Shown here: positions 1-6,980 of the stretch, piece after piece
Layout of the letters: each line of letters opens with the position of its first letter
Numbering within the stretch: the stretch's first letter is position 1
Source: Bacteroidota bacterium
Lineage (GTDB): Bacteria > Bacteroidota > Bacteroidia > Flavobacteriales > Flavobacteriaceae
Length of the DNA stretch: 20,955 nucleotides
Assembly: GCA_023437485.1 (NCBI GenBank)
Contig: JAEZGB010000082.1
Span: 1 to 20,955 of the forward strand
Direction of reading: 5' to 3'
Translations under genes and position numbers: made by a program
The notes under the pieces: generated by a model
What the model saw: the letters and a program-made list of their open reading frames with translations, nothing else
Databases searched by the model: none
What the model was told of the DNA's origin: nothing

Positions 1-423
1 ATGCGGGGCAGCACGGCGGTAACCGACATTGGGATGCAGCTAGAATATTTCCCATTCAGCATTCGCGATTTTACAGCCACTATCGGGAGCTGGGCGCCTT
101 TTATCAGCCTTGGCGGACACTTTAGCTTTTACAATCCTGAGGCCTACTCGACACTCGGTGAACTCAACACTCCCCTCACCACGCCAATCAAATACATCGA
201 CGCCACCACAAATGAGGGTGGAACCGTATGGTCTGTAGTTTCCAGCGTCGGAACCCGTTATAAATTAACTGAACTTTCTGATTTAATGGTTGACCTTCGG
301 CTTCAGTATTATTTTTCGGACTGGGTAGACGGGCTGAGGCCTGACCCTTCGGTTTACAAGGAAAATAAGGCTAATGACTGGAACGTGTGGTTCAATGTAG
401 GTTACATTTACTACCTCGATTAA
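1..423 (+). CDS. THC0290_0291 family envelope protein, C-terminal part (5' end outside window)
   Basis: Only the last 140 residues are present; the reading frame is open to the window edge. The ATG at position 1 is probably internal, because the family is usually longer with an N-terminal signal peptide. Segments typical of this flavobacterial family are visible: GMQLEYFPFSIRDF near residues 11-24, WSVVSSVGTRYKLTELSDLM near 77-96, and the ending VGYIYYLD. Alternating aromatic and polar residues and the terminal aromatic-rich strand suggest an outer-membrane or periplasmic beta-rich protein. Homologues are sometimes mislabelled glutamate dehydrogenase; nothing here supports that enzyme. The gene ends at a strong terminator and faces a convergent PLP enzyme gene. 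The family call comes from recognising the sequence; its function is unknown. Confidence 0.8.
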   Translation: MRGSTAVTDIGMQLEYFPFSIRDFTATIGSWAPFISLGGHFSFYNPEAYSTLGELNTPLTTPIKYIDATTNEGGTVWSVVSSVGTRYKLTELSDLMVDLRLQYYFSDWVDGLRPDPSVYKENKANDWNVWFNVGYIYYLD

Positions 424-437
424 AAAACTTTGAGAAT

Positions 438-470
438 AAAAAAAAGCGTCCATTTACGGGCGCTTTTTTT
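438..470. terminator. bidirectional Rho-independent terminator
   Basis: A run of eight A, the stem GCGTCC / GGGCGC (one G-T wobble), the loop ATTTAC, then seven T. Because an A run precedes and a T run follows the hairpin, it can end transcription from both convergent neighbours: the gene ending at 423 (+) and the one ending at 487 (-). Confidence 0.9.
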
Positions 471-486
471 ATGGCTTTCGCCGATG

Positions 487-1629
487 TTATGCAAGTGCCT
501 GCTCCAGGTCAGCAATTAGATCGTCGGCATCCTCAATCCCTACACTCAAACGGACCAGGTCATCGGTAATCCCGATTTCATGTCGCTTTTCCTCCGGGAT
601 TGAAGCATGTGTCATTGAAGTTGGGTGGTTCGCGAGCGATTCCACACCGCCAAGGGATTCGGCCAGTGTGAAAACTTTTACCTTTTCCAGAAACGAAACC
701 GCATCGGCCTTTGCCCCTGATTTAAACGTAAAGGTTACCATTCCGCCATATCCGCTCATCTGCTTTTTGGCGATTTCGTGAAAAGGATGATTGGAAAGCC
801 CGGGATAATAAACGCGCTTGATCTTTGGATGATTCGCCAAATATGCCGCGACTTTCTCCCCGTTATCGCAGTGGCGCTGCATGCGGAGGTGGAGCGTTTT
901 GATTCCGCGGAGTACTAAAAATGAATCCATCGGGCCAAGTGTTGCTCCCGTAGCAAATTGCTGAAAGTGCATCTGTTCGCCAAGTTCGGCGTCCTTGATG
1001 ACAAGCGCACCGGCAATGACATCGGAATGACCGCCCAGGTATTTGGTGGCCGAGTGCATCACGATATCAGCGCCCAGATCAAGCGGGCGTTGCAGATAAG
1101 GCGTGGCAAATGTATTATCGACAGCGAAAAGCACCTTTTTCTCTTTGGTGATCTTCGCAATTGCGGCAATGTCGGCGAGTTTCATCAAGGGGTTGGTGGG
1201 CGTTTCCACCCAAACCAGTTTGGTGTTTGCATTAAACAGGGACGAAAATTTATCCAGGTCATTCATGTCCACAAAGTGAAACACAATCCCCGAGTCTTTA
1301 TAAATCCTGGTAAACATGCGGTATGTTCCGCCGTAAAGATCGTCCATCGCAATGACCTCATCGCCTGCCTTGAGTGAGCGCAGCACGCAATCGGTCGCGG
1401 CAAGTCCTGAAGAAAAGGCGAGGCCGCGGGCGCCATTCTCGATACTGGCCAGGGCGTTTTCCAAGGCGGTGCGTGTTGGATTCGAGGCGCGGCTGTATTC
1501 ATAGTCCCCAACGGGCACGCCCGGTGTTTTTTGCGCATAGGTCGAGGTCTGGAAAACAGGCGGCATGACGGCGCCGGTGACTTCGTCGTGGTGCTGGCCG
1601 CCGTGTATGGTTTTAGTGTTGAATTTCAT
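487..1629 (-). CDS. cystathionine gamma-synthase-type PLP enzyme (trans-sulfuration family)
   Basis: A 380-residue Cys/Met-metabolism PLP-dependent enzyme, acting in the cytosol on cystathionine or O-acyl-homoserine substrates. Visible family features are YSRASNPTR (45-53), the cofactor-loop region SSGLAATD (73-80), ETPTNP (142-147), D171 of AVDNTFATPYLQ that contacts the pyridine nitrogen, and the Schiff-base lysine K196 in SATKYLGGHSD. Length is normal for the family. I chose the ATG at 1629 (MKFNTKTIHGG) because an 18-residue extension to 1683 lacks family similarity and would cover the probable promoter region. Cystathionine gamma-synthase, gamma-lyase and beta-lyase cannot be separated from sequence reading alone, so no symbol is given. 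It stands alone, convergent with the upstream partial gene, with a shared terminator. Confidence 0.9.
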   Translation of the reverse strand: MKFNTKTIHGGQHHDEVTGAVMPPVFQTSTYAQKTPGVPVGDYEYSRASNPTRTALENALASIENGARGLAFSSGLAATDCVLRSLKAGDEVIAMDDLYGGTYRMFTRIYKDSGIVFHFVDMNDLDKFSSLFNANTKLVWVETPTNPLMKLADIAAIAKITKEKKVLFAVDNTFATPYLQRPLDLGADIVMHSATKYLGGHSDVIAGALVIKDAELGEQMHFQQFATGATLGPMDSFLVLRGIKTLHLRMQRHCDNGEKVAAYLANHPKIKRVYYPGLSNHPFHEIAKKQMSGYGGMVTFTFKSGAKADAVSFLEKVKVFTLAESLGGVESLANHPTSMTHASIPEEKRHEIGITDDLVRLSVGIEDADDLIADLEQALA

Positions 1630-1709
1630 GGGTGAAGATTTGTCGTAAAAATACGGATTGTAGGTGAAATGGGAAAACTGCAAAAAGTGGTGCCGGGCCG
1701 GTAGATTTA

Positions 1710-1743
1710 TTGGATTTCAGCTCAATTTGGGGGCCTAATTTTG
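1710..1743 (+). promoter_or_regulatory. candidate promoter TTG-N23-TAATTTTG
   Basis: TTG at 1710-1712 and TAATTTTG at 1736-1743 match the Bacteroidota consensus TTG-N(17-23)-TAnnTTTG. The expected transcription start is around 1748-1750, inside the left arm of the hairpin element at 1745-1813. No credible reading frame follows, so any transcript would be noncoding, or a long leader reaching the ArsC/Spx-like gene at 1985. That gene has its own promoter-like element. Confidence 0.4.
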
Positions 1744-1744
1744 T

Positions 1745-1813
1745 ACCTCAAAGGTTTTATTCCGCTTCGCTCCATACAGTTCGGCTATGCCTCGGGTTAA
1801 AAACCTTTGAGGT
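1745..1813. repeat. 14-bp inverted repeat hairpin element (REP-like or small-RNA candidate)
   Basis: ACCTCAAAGGTTTT at 1745-1758 is exactly complementary to AAAACCTTTGAGGT at 1800-1813. Inside the 41-base loop, CCG (1762-1764) can pair with CGG (1793-1795), extending the structure. It sits in the 355-base gap 1630-1984, which has no gene I can support. A second, imperfect hairpin follows at 1849-1891 (CGCTATTT..GTGG against CCAC..AAATGGCG). The form resembles interspersed palindromic elements of Bacteroidota genomes, but only one copy lies in this window, so dispersal is inference. Confidence 0.6.
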
Positions 1814-1942
1814 GCATTTTCCGGCAAAACCGCATATTTTGTTAATGCCGCTATTTGGTGGCTCTCATTGGAAAAACCACGCGAAATGGCGTTGAGCTGC
1901 TTCAGAGTATGCGTATGTCAAAAATGTTCTGCATTTTATTTT

Positions 1943-1970
1943 TTGATAAAACCAGAATAATATTCCTTTG
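1943..1970 (+). promoter_or_regulatory. promoter of ArsC/Spx-like gene, TTG-N17-TTCCTTTG
   Basis: TTG at 1943-1945 and TTCCTTTG at 1963-1970 (one mismatch to TAnnTTTG) with a 17-base spacer. The gene's ATG is 14 bases after the -7 box, giving a leader of roughly 8-10 nucleotides. Confidence 0.5.
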
Positions 1971-1984
1971 CACAAATTTCCATC

Positions 1985-2329
1985 ATGGACGCCGTTTTTT
2001 ATCTTCCGACCTGCGAGACCTGCCGCAAAATCCTGAAATCGCTGCCCGAGAATAACCTCGTACTCCGCGATATCAAGAAAGATCCCATTACCGCCACCGA
2101 ACTCGCCGAAATGCACCGGCGCGCCGGCAGTTATGAAGCGCTCTTCAGCCGTCGGTCACAGCTATATACCGCAAGGAAATTAAAGGAGCAGACCCTGGGC
2201 GAAGAAGACTTCAAAAACCTGATCCTTGAACATTACACTTTTTTGAATCGTCCGGTGTTTATGATCGGCGATGAGATCTTCATCGGCAGCAGCAAAAAAT
2301 CAGTGGAAGGCGCGATTGCCGCATTATGA
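1985..2329 (+). CDS. ArsC/Spx-family thioredoxin-fold protein
   Basis: A 114-residue cytosolic protein of the arsenate reductase (ArsC/Spx/YffB) family. The N-terminal strand is followed by a C10-E-T-C13 motif and then helix residues RKILKSL. FLNRPVFMIGD near 86-96 holds the family's conserved arginine and cis-proline region, followed by a GSSKKSVEGAI helix. Having two cysteines in CxxC spacing allows a disulfide-based redox role. True arsenate reduction cannot be concluded: no ars operon genes are nearby. Its stop overlaps the start of the next gene by four bases (ATGA), so it is probably translated with the EamA transporter. Length is normal for the family. Confidence 0.8.
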   Translation: MDAVFYLPTCETCRKILKSLPENNLVLRDIKKDPITATELAEMHRRAGSYEALFSRRSQLYTARKLKEQTLGEEDFKNLILEHYTFLNRPVFMIGDEIFIGSSKKSVEGAIAAL

Positions 2330-3246
2330 GCAAGCGGAATCTGGCGCTCGTTGCGGCCACTTTGGTCTCCATCATCTACGGCGTAACGTTTACCATTGCC
2401 AAAGATGTGATGCCTGCGTACATCGCCCCGTACGGTTTTATCGTGCTGCGCGTGGGCGGATCGGCATTGTTGTTCTGGTTGGCTTGGCTTTTTGTGCCGA
2501 AGGAAAAAATCGCCGCCTCTGATTTTCCCCGAATCGCGGCCGCCGCTTTCTTTGGCGTCGCCTTCAACATGCTCACGTTTTTTAAGGGATTGAGCCTTAC
2601 CTCTCCAATATCTGCCGCCGTGCTGATGGTGACAACGCCCATCATCGTGTTGGTTCTTTCGGCAATTATCATGAAAGAACGGATGGAGTCCAGAAAAGCC
2701 ATCGGCATCGTACTCGGGCTTGCGGGCACGGCAACGCTGATTCTTTACGGCAAATCGGCCGGGACTGCACCGAATGCGGCGCTCGGAAATTTGTTGGTTT
2801 TTGTCAACGCCGTTTCCTACGGTTTTTACCTGATCATCGTCAAAAAACTAATGGATCGTTACAACGCCTTCACGTTCGTCAAGTGGATTTACCTCTTTGG
2901 GTTCGTGATGGTCTTGCCCTTTGGCTGGGCCGAATTGCAGGCCGTCAACTGGCCATCGGTACCGATTGATGCGATTTGGAAAATCGGTTTTGTGGTTGTG
3001 TTCTCGACCTTTTTAACTTACCTGCTCAATCTGCTTTCGATGCGGGAGCTAAAGCCCGTGACCGTCGCGGTATTCATCTACCTTCAGCCTTTGTTCGCGA
3101 CGCTATTTGCGATTGCGCTCAACAAGGATTCGCTGGGTTGGGTCAAGATTGCTTCGGCGTTGATGATTTTCGCGGGCGTTTATCTGGTGACGCAGAAAAA
3201 GCTTTCTCAAAAGGCCGCTCCTGCCAACACAACCGCCCTCAACTGA
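2326..3246 (+). CDS. EamA/DMT-superfamily permease
   Basis: A 306-residue integral inner-membrane protein with about ten hydrophobic segments in two EamA-like halves, as in the drug/metabolite transporter superfamily. The first half begins LALVAATLVSIIYGVTFTIAKDVMP. A repeat break lies near residue 150, and the second half ends with a helix leading to GVYLVTQKKLSQKA. Helix-edge motifs such as LRVGGSALLFW and PIIVLVLSAIIMKERM (the Glu near the end of helix 4) are typical. The substrate cannot be predicted; the family moves amino acids, metabolites or drugs. It overlaps the ArsC/Spx-like gene by ATGA and is followed 34 bases later by yicC, which has its own -7 box. Confidence 0.87.
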   Translation: MSKRNLALVAATLVSIIYGVTFTIAKDVMPAYIAPYGFIVLRVGGSALLFWLAWLFVPKEKIAASDFPRIAAAAFFGVAFNMLTFFKGLSLTSPISAAVLMVTTPIIVLVLSAIIMKERMESRKAIGIVLGLAGTATLILYGKSAGTAPNAALGNLLVFVNAVSYGFYLIIVKKLMDRYNAFTFVKWIYLFGFVMVLPFGWAELQAVNWPSVPIDAIWKIGFVVVFSTFLTYLLNLLSMRELKPVTVAVFIYLQPLFATLFAIALNKDSLGWVKIASALMIFAGVYLVTQKKLSQKAAPANTTALN

Positions 3247-3257
3247 GGCTGTTTTGC

Positions 3258-3265
3258 TATCTTTG
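3258..3265 (+). promoter_or_regulatory. -7 box TATCTTTG upstream of yicC
   Basis: Exact match to TAnnTTTG, 15 bases before the yicC ATG. No TTG lies at the expected distance upstream, where the end of the transporter gene is, so the -33 element is missing or weak. Confidence 0.5.
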
Positions 3266-3280
3266 CCTCTTTAATTTTCT

Positions 3281-4141
3281 ATGATACAGTCCATGACAGG
3301 CTTCGGAAAGGCCTCGCGCCAGCTTCCGGGCAAGAAAATCACCGTCGAGGTCAAGTCGCTCAACAGCAAGGGCCTGGACTTGAGTGTGCGCGTCCCGACA
3401 ATCTATCGGGAGATGGAACTTCCGCTGCGCAACCAGATCGCATCGGCACTCGAACGAGGCAAGATCGATTTCGCAATTTATGTCGAAAGTACATCGGAAC
3501 AGACGGCAACCCGTGTCAACGTACCCATCCTGCGGGCTTATATCGCCCAGCTTCGGGAGGTAAAACCTGATGCCGACGAGACCGAACTCATGAAAATGGC
3601 CATCCGCATGCCCGACGCCCTCAAGACTGAACGCGAGGAAATCAATGAGGACGATTGGGGCGAAATCCAACAGGTAGTGGACGAGGCGCTGCAAAACATC
3701 CGCAACTTCAGGACCTCCGAAGGAGTTGCCCTCGAGAAGGAATTCCTGCACCGCATCGCCAATATCATGACCATGATGAACGAGACGGTTTCCATGGACG
3801 CCGAACGCATCACCACCGTCAGGGCGCGTTTGCAGGCCGCAATCGAGGAACTCAAGGTCACCCTGGACGAGAACCGCTTTGAGCAGGAACTGATTTTTTA
3901 CCTCGAGAAATACGACATCACCGAGGAAAAGGTCCGGCTTGAAAACCACATGAATTATTTTATCGAAACCCTCGCGGGAAGCGAAGCCAACGGACGAAAA
4001 CTGGGCTTCATCATCCAGGAAATGGGTCGCGAAATCAATACGATGGGCTCCAAATCAAACCACGCCAAGATGCAGAAACTCGTGGTGCAGATGAAGGACG
4101 AACTCGAAAAAATCAAGGAGCAGGTGCTCAACGTACTCTGA
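3281..4141 (+). CDS. yicC: YicC/YloC family endoribonuclease
   Basis: A 286-residue protein that starts with the hallmark MIQSMTGFGKA and keeps the two family regions. The YicC-like N-terminal half covers about 1-155 and includes VEVKSLNSKGLDLSVRVP. The C-terminal DUF1732 region covers about 200-286 and includes REINTMGSKS and a charged, helical end. Proteins of this family have been reported to be endoribonucleases acting on RNA in the cytosol. Length is as expected. The stop overlaps the gmk start by one base (TGATG), so the two are translationally coupled; yicC-gmk adjacency is widespread in bacteria, which supports the call. Confidence 0.95.
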   Translation: MIQSMTGFGKASRQLPGKKITVEVKSLNSKGLDLSVRVPTIYREMELPLRNQIASALERGKIDFAIYVESTSEQTATRVNVPILRAYIAQLREVKPDADETELMKMAIRMPDALKTEREEINEDDWGEIQQVVDEALQNIRNFRTSEGVALEKEFLHRIANIMTMMNETVSMDAERITTVRARLQAAIEELKVTLDENRFEQELIFYLEKYDITEEKVRLENHMNYFIETLAGSEANGRKLGFIIQEMGREINTMGSKSNHAKMQKLVVQMKDELEKIKEQVLNVL

Positions 4142-4710
4142 TGCAAAAAGGAAAACTCATCGTGTTTTCGGCGCCTTCGGGGTCGGGAAAAACCACCATT
4201 GTCCGGCATTTGCTGGGCATTGACGAACTCAACCTCGAATTCTCGGTCTCGTGTACCTCGCGTGAGGCGCGCGGGCTCGAACAGCACGGCAAGGATTATT
4301 ATTTTATCTCGACTGACGAATTCAAGCAGCATATCAAAAACGGCGATTTCCTGGAGTGGGAAGAGGTGTACCGCGACAATTTTTACGGCACGCTCAACAG
4401 CGAGATCGAACGCATCTGGGCCAAGGGCAAGAACGTGATTTTTGACATTGACGTGGCCGGCGGGCTTCGCATCAAGCGCAAGTATCCGGAGGAAACCCTC
4501 GCGGTTTTTGTAAAGCCACCGTCAATCGACGAGCTTAAGATTCGCCTCAAGAAACGCTCCACCGAATCGGACGAAAAGATCAACATGCGCATCGCCAAGG
4601 CCTCGGTTGAACTCGCCACCGCCCCGCAATTTGACATGATCATCAAAAATTACGACCTGGAGGAAGCGAAGAATGAGGCGTATATGTTGGTGCGGGAATT
4701 TGTAAGGTAA
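4141..4710 (+). CDS. gmk: guanylate kinase
   Basis: A 189-residue enzyme that phosphorylates GMP to GDP with ATP in purine salvage. The P-loop APSGSGKTTI covers residues 11-20. GMP-binding features follow: SVSCTSREARGLEQHGKDYYF (with conserved Ser, Arg and Tyr) and FLEWEEVYRDNFYGT. IFDIDVAGGLRIK matches the Walker-B-like strand, and the lid segment carries RLKKRSTESDEKI. Length is typical. Coupled to yicC by a one-base overlap. Its TAA stop runs directly into the word-repeat block that fills the gap before nadD. Confidence 0.97.
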   Translation: MQKGKLIVFSAPSGSGKTTIVRHLLGIDELNLEFSVSCTSREARGLEQHGKDYYFISTDEFKQHIKNGDFLEWEEVYRDNFYGTLNSEIERIWAKGKNVIFDIDVAGGLRIKRKYPEETLAVFVKPPSIDELKIRLKKRSTESDEKINMRIAKASVELATAPQFDMIIKNYDLEEAKNEAYMLVREFVR

Positions 4711-4885
4711 TTAGCGAATGGGATAATTAGCGAATTAGCGAATGGAGAACAATGCCTTGTGCTCTTTTCACCTTCGCGAAAGAAAACAACGCGTTTTTGT
4801 CATTTGCTATTTGCTAATTTTCTAATTGAAAACTTTCGGATTTGGTCATTCGCTAATTGACCAATTCGCTAATTCGCTAATTGTA
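4708..4885. repeat. degenerate TTAGCGAAT/ATTCGCTAA word repeats with an 18-bp inverted pair
   Basis: The gmk-nadD gap contains tandem copies of a 9-10 base word. The block at 4711-4745 reads TTAGCGAAT and variants. The block at 4802-4885 reads the complement, ATTCGCTAA, and variants. AATTAGCGAATTAGCGAA at 4725-4742 is exactly complementary to 4865-4882, so the transcript could fold into a long stem with a ~120-base loop. The right block ends at the nadD ATG. Translation of the right block gives meaningless FANSLI-like residues, so it should not be read as part of nadD. Confidence 0.8.
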
Positions 4886-5470
4886 ATGAAAATCGGCCTC
4901 TACTTCGGAACCTTCAACCCCATCCACGTCGGGCACCTGATCATCGCCAACCACATGGCGGAGCATTCGGGGCTGGACCAGGTCTGGCTGGTGGTGACCC
5001 CGCACAATCCGCACAAGGAAAAGAACACTTTGCTTGACGACTACCAGCGCCTCGAGATGGTGCATTTGGCTACCGATGCGTATCCCAAACTACGGCCGTC
5101 GGACATTGAGTTCAAACTTCCGCAACCTAATTACACGGTCAATACGCTGGCCTATCTTGAGGAGAAATTTCCAAAATACAAGTTTTCACTAATTATGGGC
5201 GAGGACAACTTGCGTTCGCTTCACAAGTGGAAGAATTATGAGACGCTTTTGCAGAACCATCGCATTTATGTCTATCCGCGGATTGCAGAGGCCGCTAAAA
5301 CCGATTTGCAGAATCACCCCTCGATTTCACACATCGCTGCACCGATTGTGGAGATTTCATCGACATTTATCCGCGAAAACATTGCCGCGGGAAAAAACGT
5401 TCGGCCGCTTATGCCCGAAGCCGTTTGGCACTACGTGGACCAAAACAACCTGTATAAAAAAAGAGGTTAA
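4886..5470 (+). CDS. nadD: nicotinate-nucleotide adenylyltransferase
   Basis: A 194-residue enzyme that adenylates nicotinate mononucleotide in NAD biosynthesis. GLYFGTFNPIHVGH (4-17) holds the nucleotidyltransferase HxGH motif. TPHNPHKEK (38-46) and the ISSTFIRENI signature (157-166) complete the ATP site. Length fits the family. The ATG at 4886 is chosen because the in-frame extension to 4826 is only translated word repeat. That repeat abuts the ATG, so the usual A/T-rich leader is replaced by repeat sequence. Probably transcribed together with yicC-gmk or from a promoter I cannot recognise. Confidence 0.96.
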   Translation: MKIGLYFGTFNPIHVGHLIIANHMAEHSGLDQVWLVVTPHNPHKEKNTLLDDYQRLEMVHLATDAYPKLRPSDIEFKLPQPNYTVNTLAYLEEKFPKYKFSLIMGEDNLRSLHKWKNYETLLQNHRIYVYPRIAEAAKTDLQNHPSISHIAAPIVEISSTFIRENIAAGKNVRPLMPEAVWHYVDQNNLYKKRG

Positions 5471-5503
5471 CGCCTTTCGGACATCAACCTCTTCCTGCTT
5501 TTT
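5456..5503. terminator. candidate terminator between nadD and the T9SS protein gene
   Basis: AAGAGGTT at 5461-5468 pairs with AACCTCTT at 5486-5493, with an A run before it and CCTGCTTTTT after it. It overlaps the nadD stop codon and lies between two convergent genes. The plus-strand T run is displaced by five bases, so efficiency is uncertain; the minus-strand version, with five T directly after the stem, looks better. Confidence 0.6.
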
Positions 5504-5512
5504 CAAAATTGA

Positions 5513-6769
5513 TCAGCGCCGGACAATTGGCAGCGTGGCGCTTTTATCGGCCGACGTTACCTTCACAAGGTACAGGCCCGACCTCAACCCGGAGAAATCA
5601 AGTTGGACATCGGCCGCCCCCGGTACAACTGCGCGGATGAGTTGCCCTTGCAGGTTATAGATCGCAACCGATTCCATGGCATGTGAATTACTCACCGTCA
5701 AATGACCCGATACGGGATTGGGATAGGCCATAAGGTTTGGCATCGCCTGTGACCCCACGCCCAACTGCTGGGTAGCCGTGATGGCAAGCATGGCGCCCGG
5801 GCAGCCGTCCAGGGTTTGTTGGACATAGTAAACCGTGCCGTCCACTAAAACGGTATCGGGCGAAAGCGGTTGTGTTCCAGCTGCATCCGCAAACCACATC
5901 AGGTCTTCGCCAACCACATCAAGATCGGCAAGAGTGGCGCCCTCGGCAAACGTCTGCGAAGCATTTCCCTGTGGCGCTGGCGTATTGATTACCTCAACGG
6001 TGACTTCCTGCCTATCGGAACTGCACACCTCAACCGGCGAAAAATTCCAATTGTAGAGAAAGTAATAAACATTGGGGTTGGTATTGGCGTTGTTGATCGT
6101 GCCACTGTCAATAGTGCCGACGGTCCCGATGGGATAAGGGAAACCGTTGGAAGAAAGGTCCCTGATCATTGCAGGGCCTCCGCTTGGTACCACCAATTTA
6201 TAGCTCTGGCCGCCCTCGATCATAAAACCCAACGGAATGGTGAACTGGACCGGCGCGCTACTGCTGCCGCCCGCGGGCGCCTGGACCTGCACGGTCTCCA
6301 AAAGATTGTAGTTTGCATCCTTGAGCTGAACGGTCACCGTACCCGCGGTTGCCGAACTCAGGAACACGTCCACCGAATTCAGCACAAAGTCCTGCGTTGC
6401 AGAAAATGCGAGTCCCCAGGGGCTAGTCGTAGCAACGACCGTGGTTCCGCCGGAGCTGGATGGAGCAACTTTTCCACCGCCCGCAATAGGAGCGCCCACG
6501 GCAATATTCTGCGCCTCGGCCCAAAAACTTGTGGTCGCCGATAGCGTTGCGGTGTCAAATGTGTCGCCGGTTCCCAAAACGTTTCCGCCGACAGCCGCAT
6601 CAAACCACACGATCTGGTCGCCGTTGGATGTTGCGGTGAGCGTTGCGGTTTGGGCTGAACAAAGGCTCTCGCCCGGGCCCGCAACCGATGAAAGTTCGGG
6701 GACGGTACATTGGGCCCCTGCCATCACGGTTGCAAAAAATGCCGTAATCAAAAAGTAAAGTTTTTTCAT
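5513..6769 (-). CDS. secreted protein with T9SS type A sorting domain
   Basis: 418 residues. Residues 1-19 form a signal peptide (MKKLYFLITAFFATVMAGAQ). Residues 21-88 form an Ig-like CHU_C-type module with two cysteines and the motif ATLTATSNGDQIVWFDA. Residues ~90-248 are a beta-rich middle domain (WGLAFSATQDFVLNSVDVFL, ending YNWNFSPVEVC). A second CHU_C-type module (~265-332) has VVGEDLMWFADAAGT and YYVQQTLDGCPG. Residues ~345-418 are a type A T9SS C-terminal domain with MAYPNPVSGHLTV and SGLYLVKV. It is therefore expected to cross the outer membrane by the type IX system and be released or attached. No catalytic residues are recognisable; an adhesin or carbohydrate-binding role is possible but unproven. 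It stands alone between two plus-strand genes. TACATTTA about 20 bases upstream of the start is a weak -7 box. Confidence 0.9.
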   Translation of the reverse strand: MKKLYFLITAFFATVMAGAQCTVPELSSVAGPGESLCSAQTATLTATSNGDQIVWFDAAVGGNVLGTGDTFDTATLSATTSFWAEAQNIAVGAPIAGGGKVAPSSSGGTTVVATTSPWGLAFSATQDFVLNSVDVFLSSATAGTVTVQLKDANYNLLETVQVQAPAGGSSSAPVQFTIPLGFMIEGGQSYKLVVPSGGPAMIRDLSSNGFPYPIGTVGTIDSGTINNANTNPNVYYFLYNWNFSPVEVCSSDRQEVTVEVINTPAPQGNASQTFAEGATLADLDVVGEDLMWFADAAGTQPLSPDTVLVDGTVYYVQQTLDGCPGAMLAITATQQLGVGSQAMPNLMAYPNPVSGHLTVSNSHAMESVAIYNLQGQLIRAVVPGAADVQLDFSGLRSGLYLVKVTSADKSATLPIVRR

Positions 6770-6879
6770 AATGAGAGGTTTAGGACGATAAATGTAATGA
6801 TAAATAGGTAATGGGTAAAGGGTTGTGAGTTTTGGGTAATGCGCACTGAGTATTGAGGTATAACCGGGGCTTCGGTTGA

Positions 6880-6930
6880 GTTCTGTCGACTTTCATCTTT
6901 CGACTTTTGACTTTCGACTTTAAACTTTCC
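6880..6930. repeat. degenerate GACTTTCGACTTT word repeats
   Basis: Short tandem variants of CGACTTT (GACTTTCATCTTTCGAC, TTTTGACTTTCGACTTTAAAC) fill the segment just before the alcohol dehydrogenase promoter. A small hairpin AACCG-GGGCTT-CGGTT lies next to it at 6862-6877. No gene is seen in 6770-6980. Confidence 0.65.
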
Positions 6931-6965
6931 TTGGCGAACGCGCATTTTAACAATCAGTACCTTTG
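6931..6965 (+). promoter_or_regulatory. promoter of the iron-containing alcohol dehydrogenase
   Basis: TACCTTTG at 6958-6965 matches TAnnTTTG exactly. TTG at 6931-6933 is the likely -33 element with a 24-base spacer, one longer than the usual range. The ATG at 6981 follows the -7 box by 15 bases, so the leader is about 10 nucleotides. Confidence 0.6.
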
Positions 6966-6980
6966 CCAAAACTTTTTGCC

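Noticed and set aside
1646..1683. Promoter for the cystathionine gamma-synthase-type gene (TATTTTTA with TTG)
   Set aside because: The -7 box has a mismatch in the TTTG core and the spacer to the only TTG is 27 bases, outside the usual range.
1710..1895. 61-codon open frame in the metabolic gene / ArsC-like gene gap
   Set aside because: It spans the inverted repeat and has no protein-like features; the palindrome explains the sequence better.
1985..2329. Assignment as a true arsenate reductase (arsC)
   Set aside because: The family match is general; there is a CxxC motif and no arsenic resistance genes nearby, so the substrate cannot be claimed.
3257..3949. Minus-strand open frame (230 codons) opposite yicC
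   Set aside because: Fully antisense to yicC, which is intact and recognisable.
4826..4885. N-terminal extension of nadD by 20 residues
   Set aside because: It is translated word repeat (FANSLI-like); nadD homologues start at MKIGLYFGTF.
4708..4885. CRISPR-like array
   Set aside because: The words are only ~9 bases, degenerate, in both orientations, and have no regular spacers.
5870..6544. Plus-strand open frame (224 codons) opposite the T9SS protein gene
   Set aside because: The sense gene has a signal peptide, ordered modules and a sorting domain; the antisense translation has no such organisation.
6963..6980. TTG start for the alcohol dehydrogenase six codons upstream
   Set aside because: The TTG is part of the TACCTTTG -7 promoter box and would not be on the transcript.
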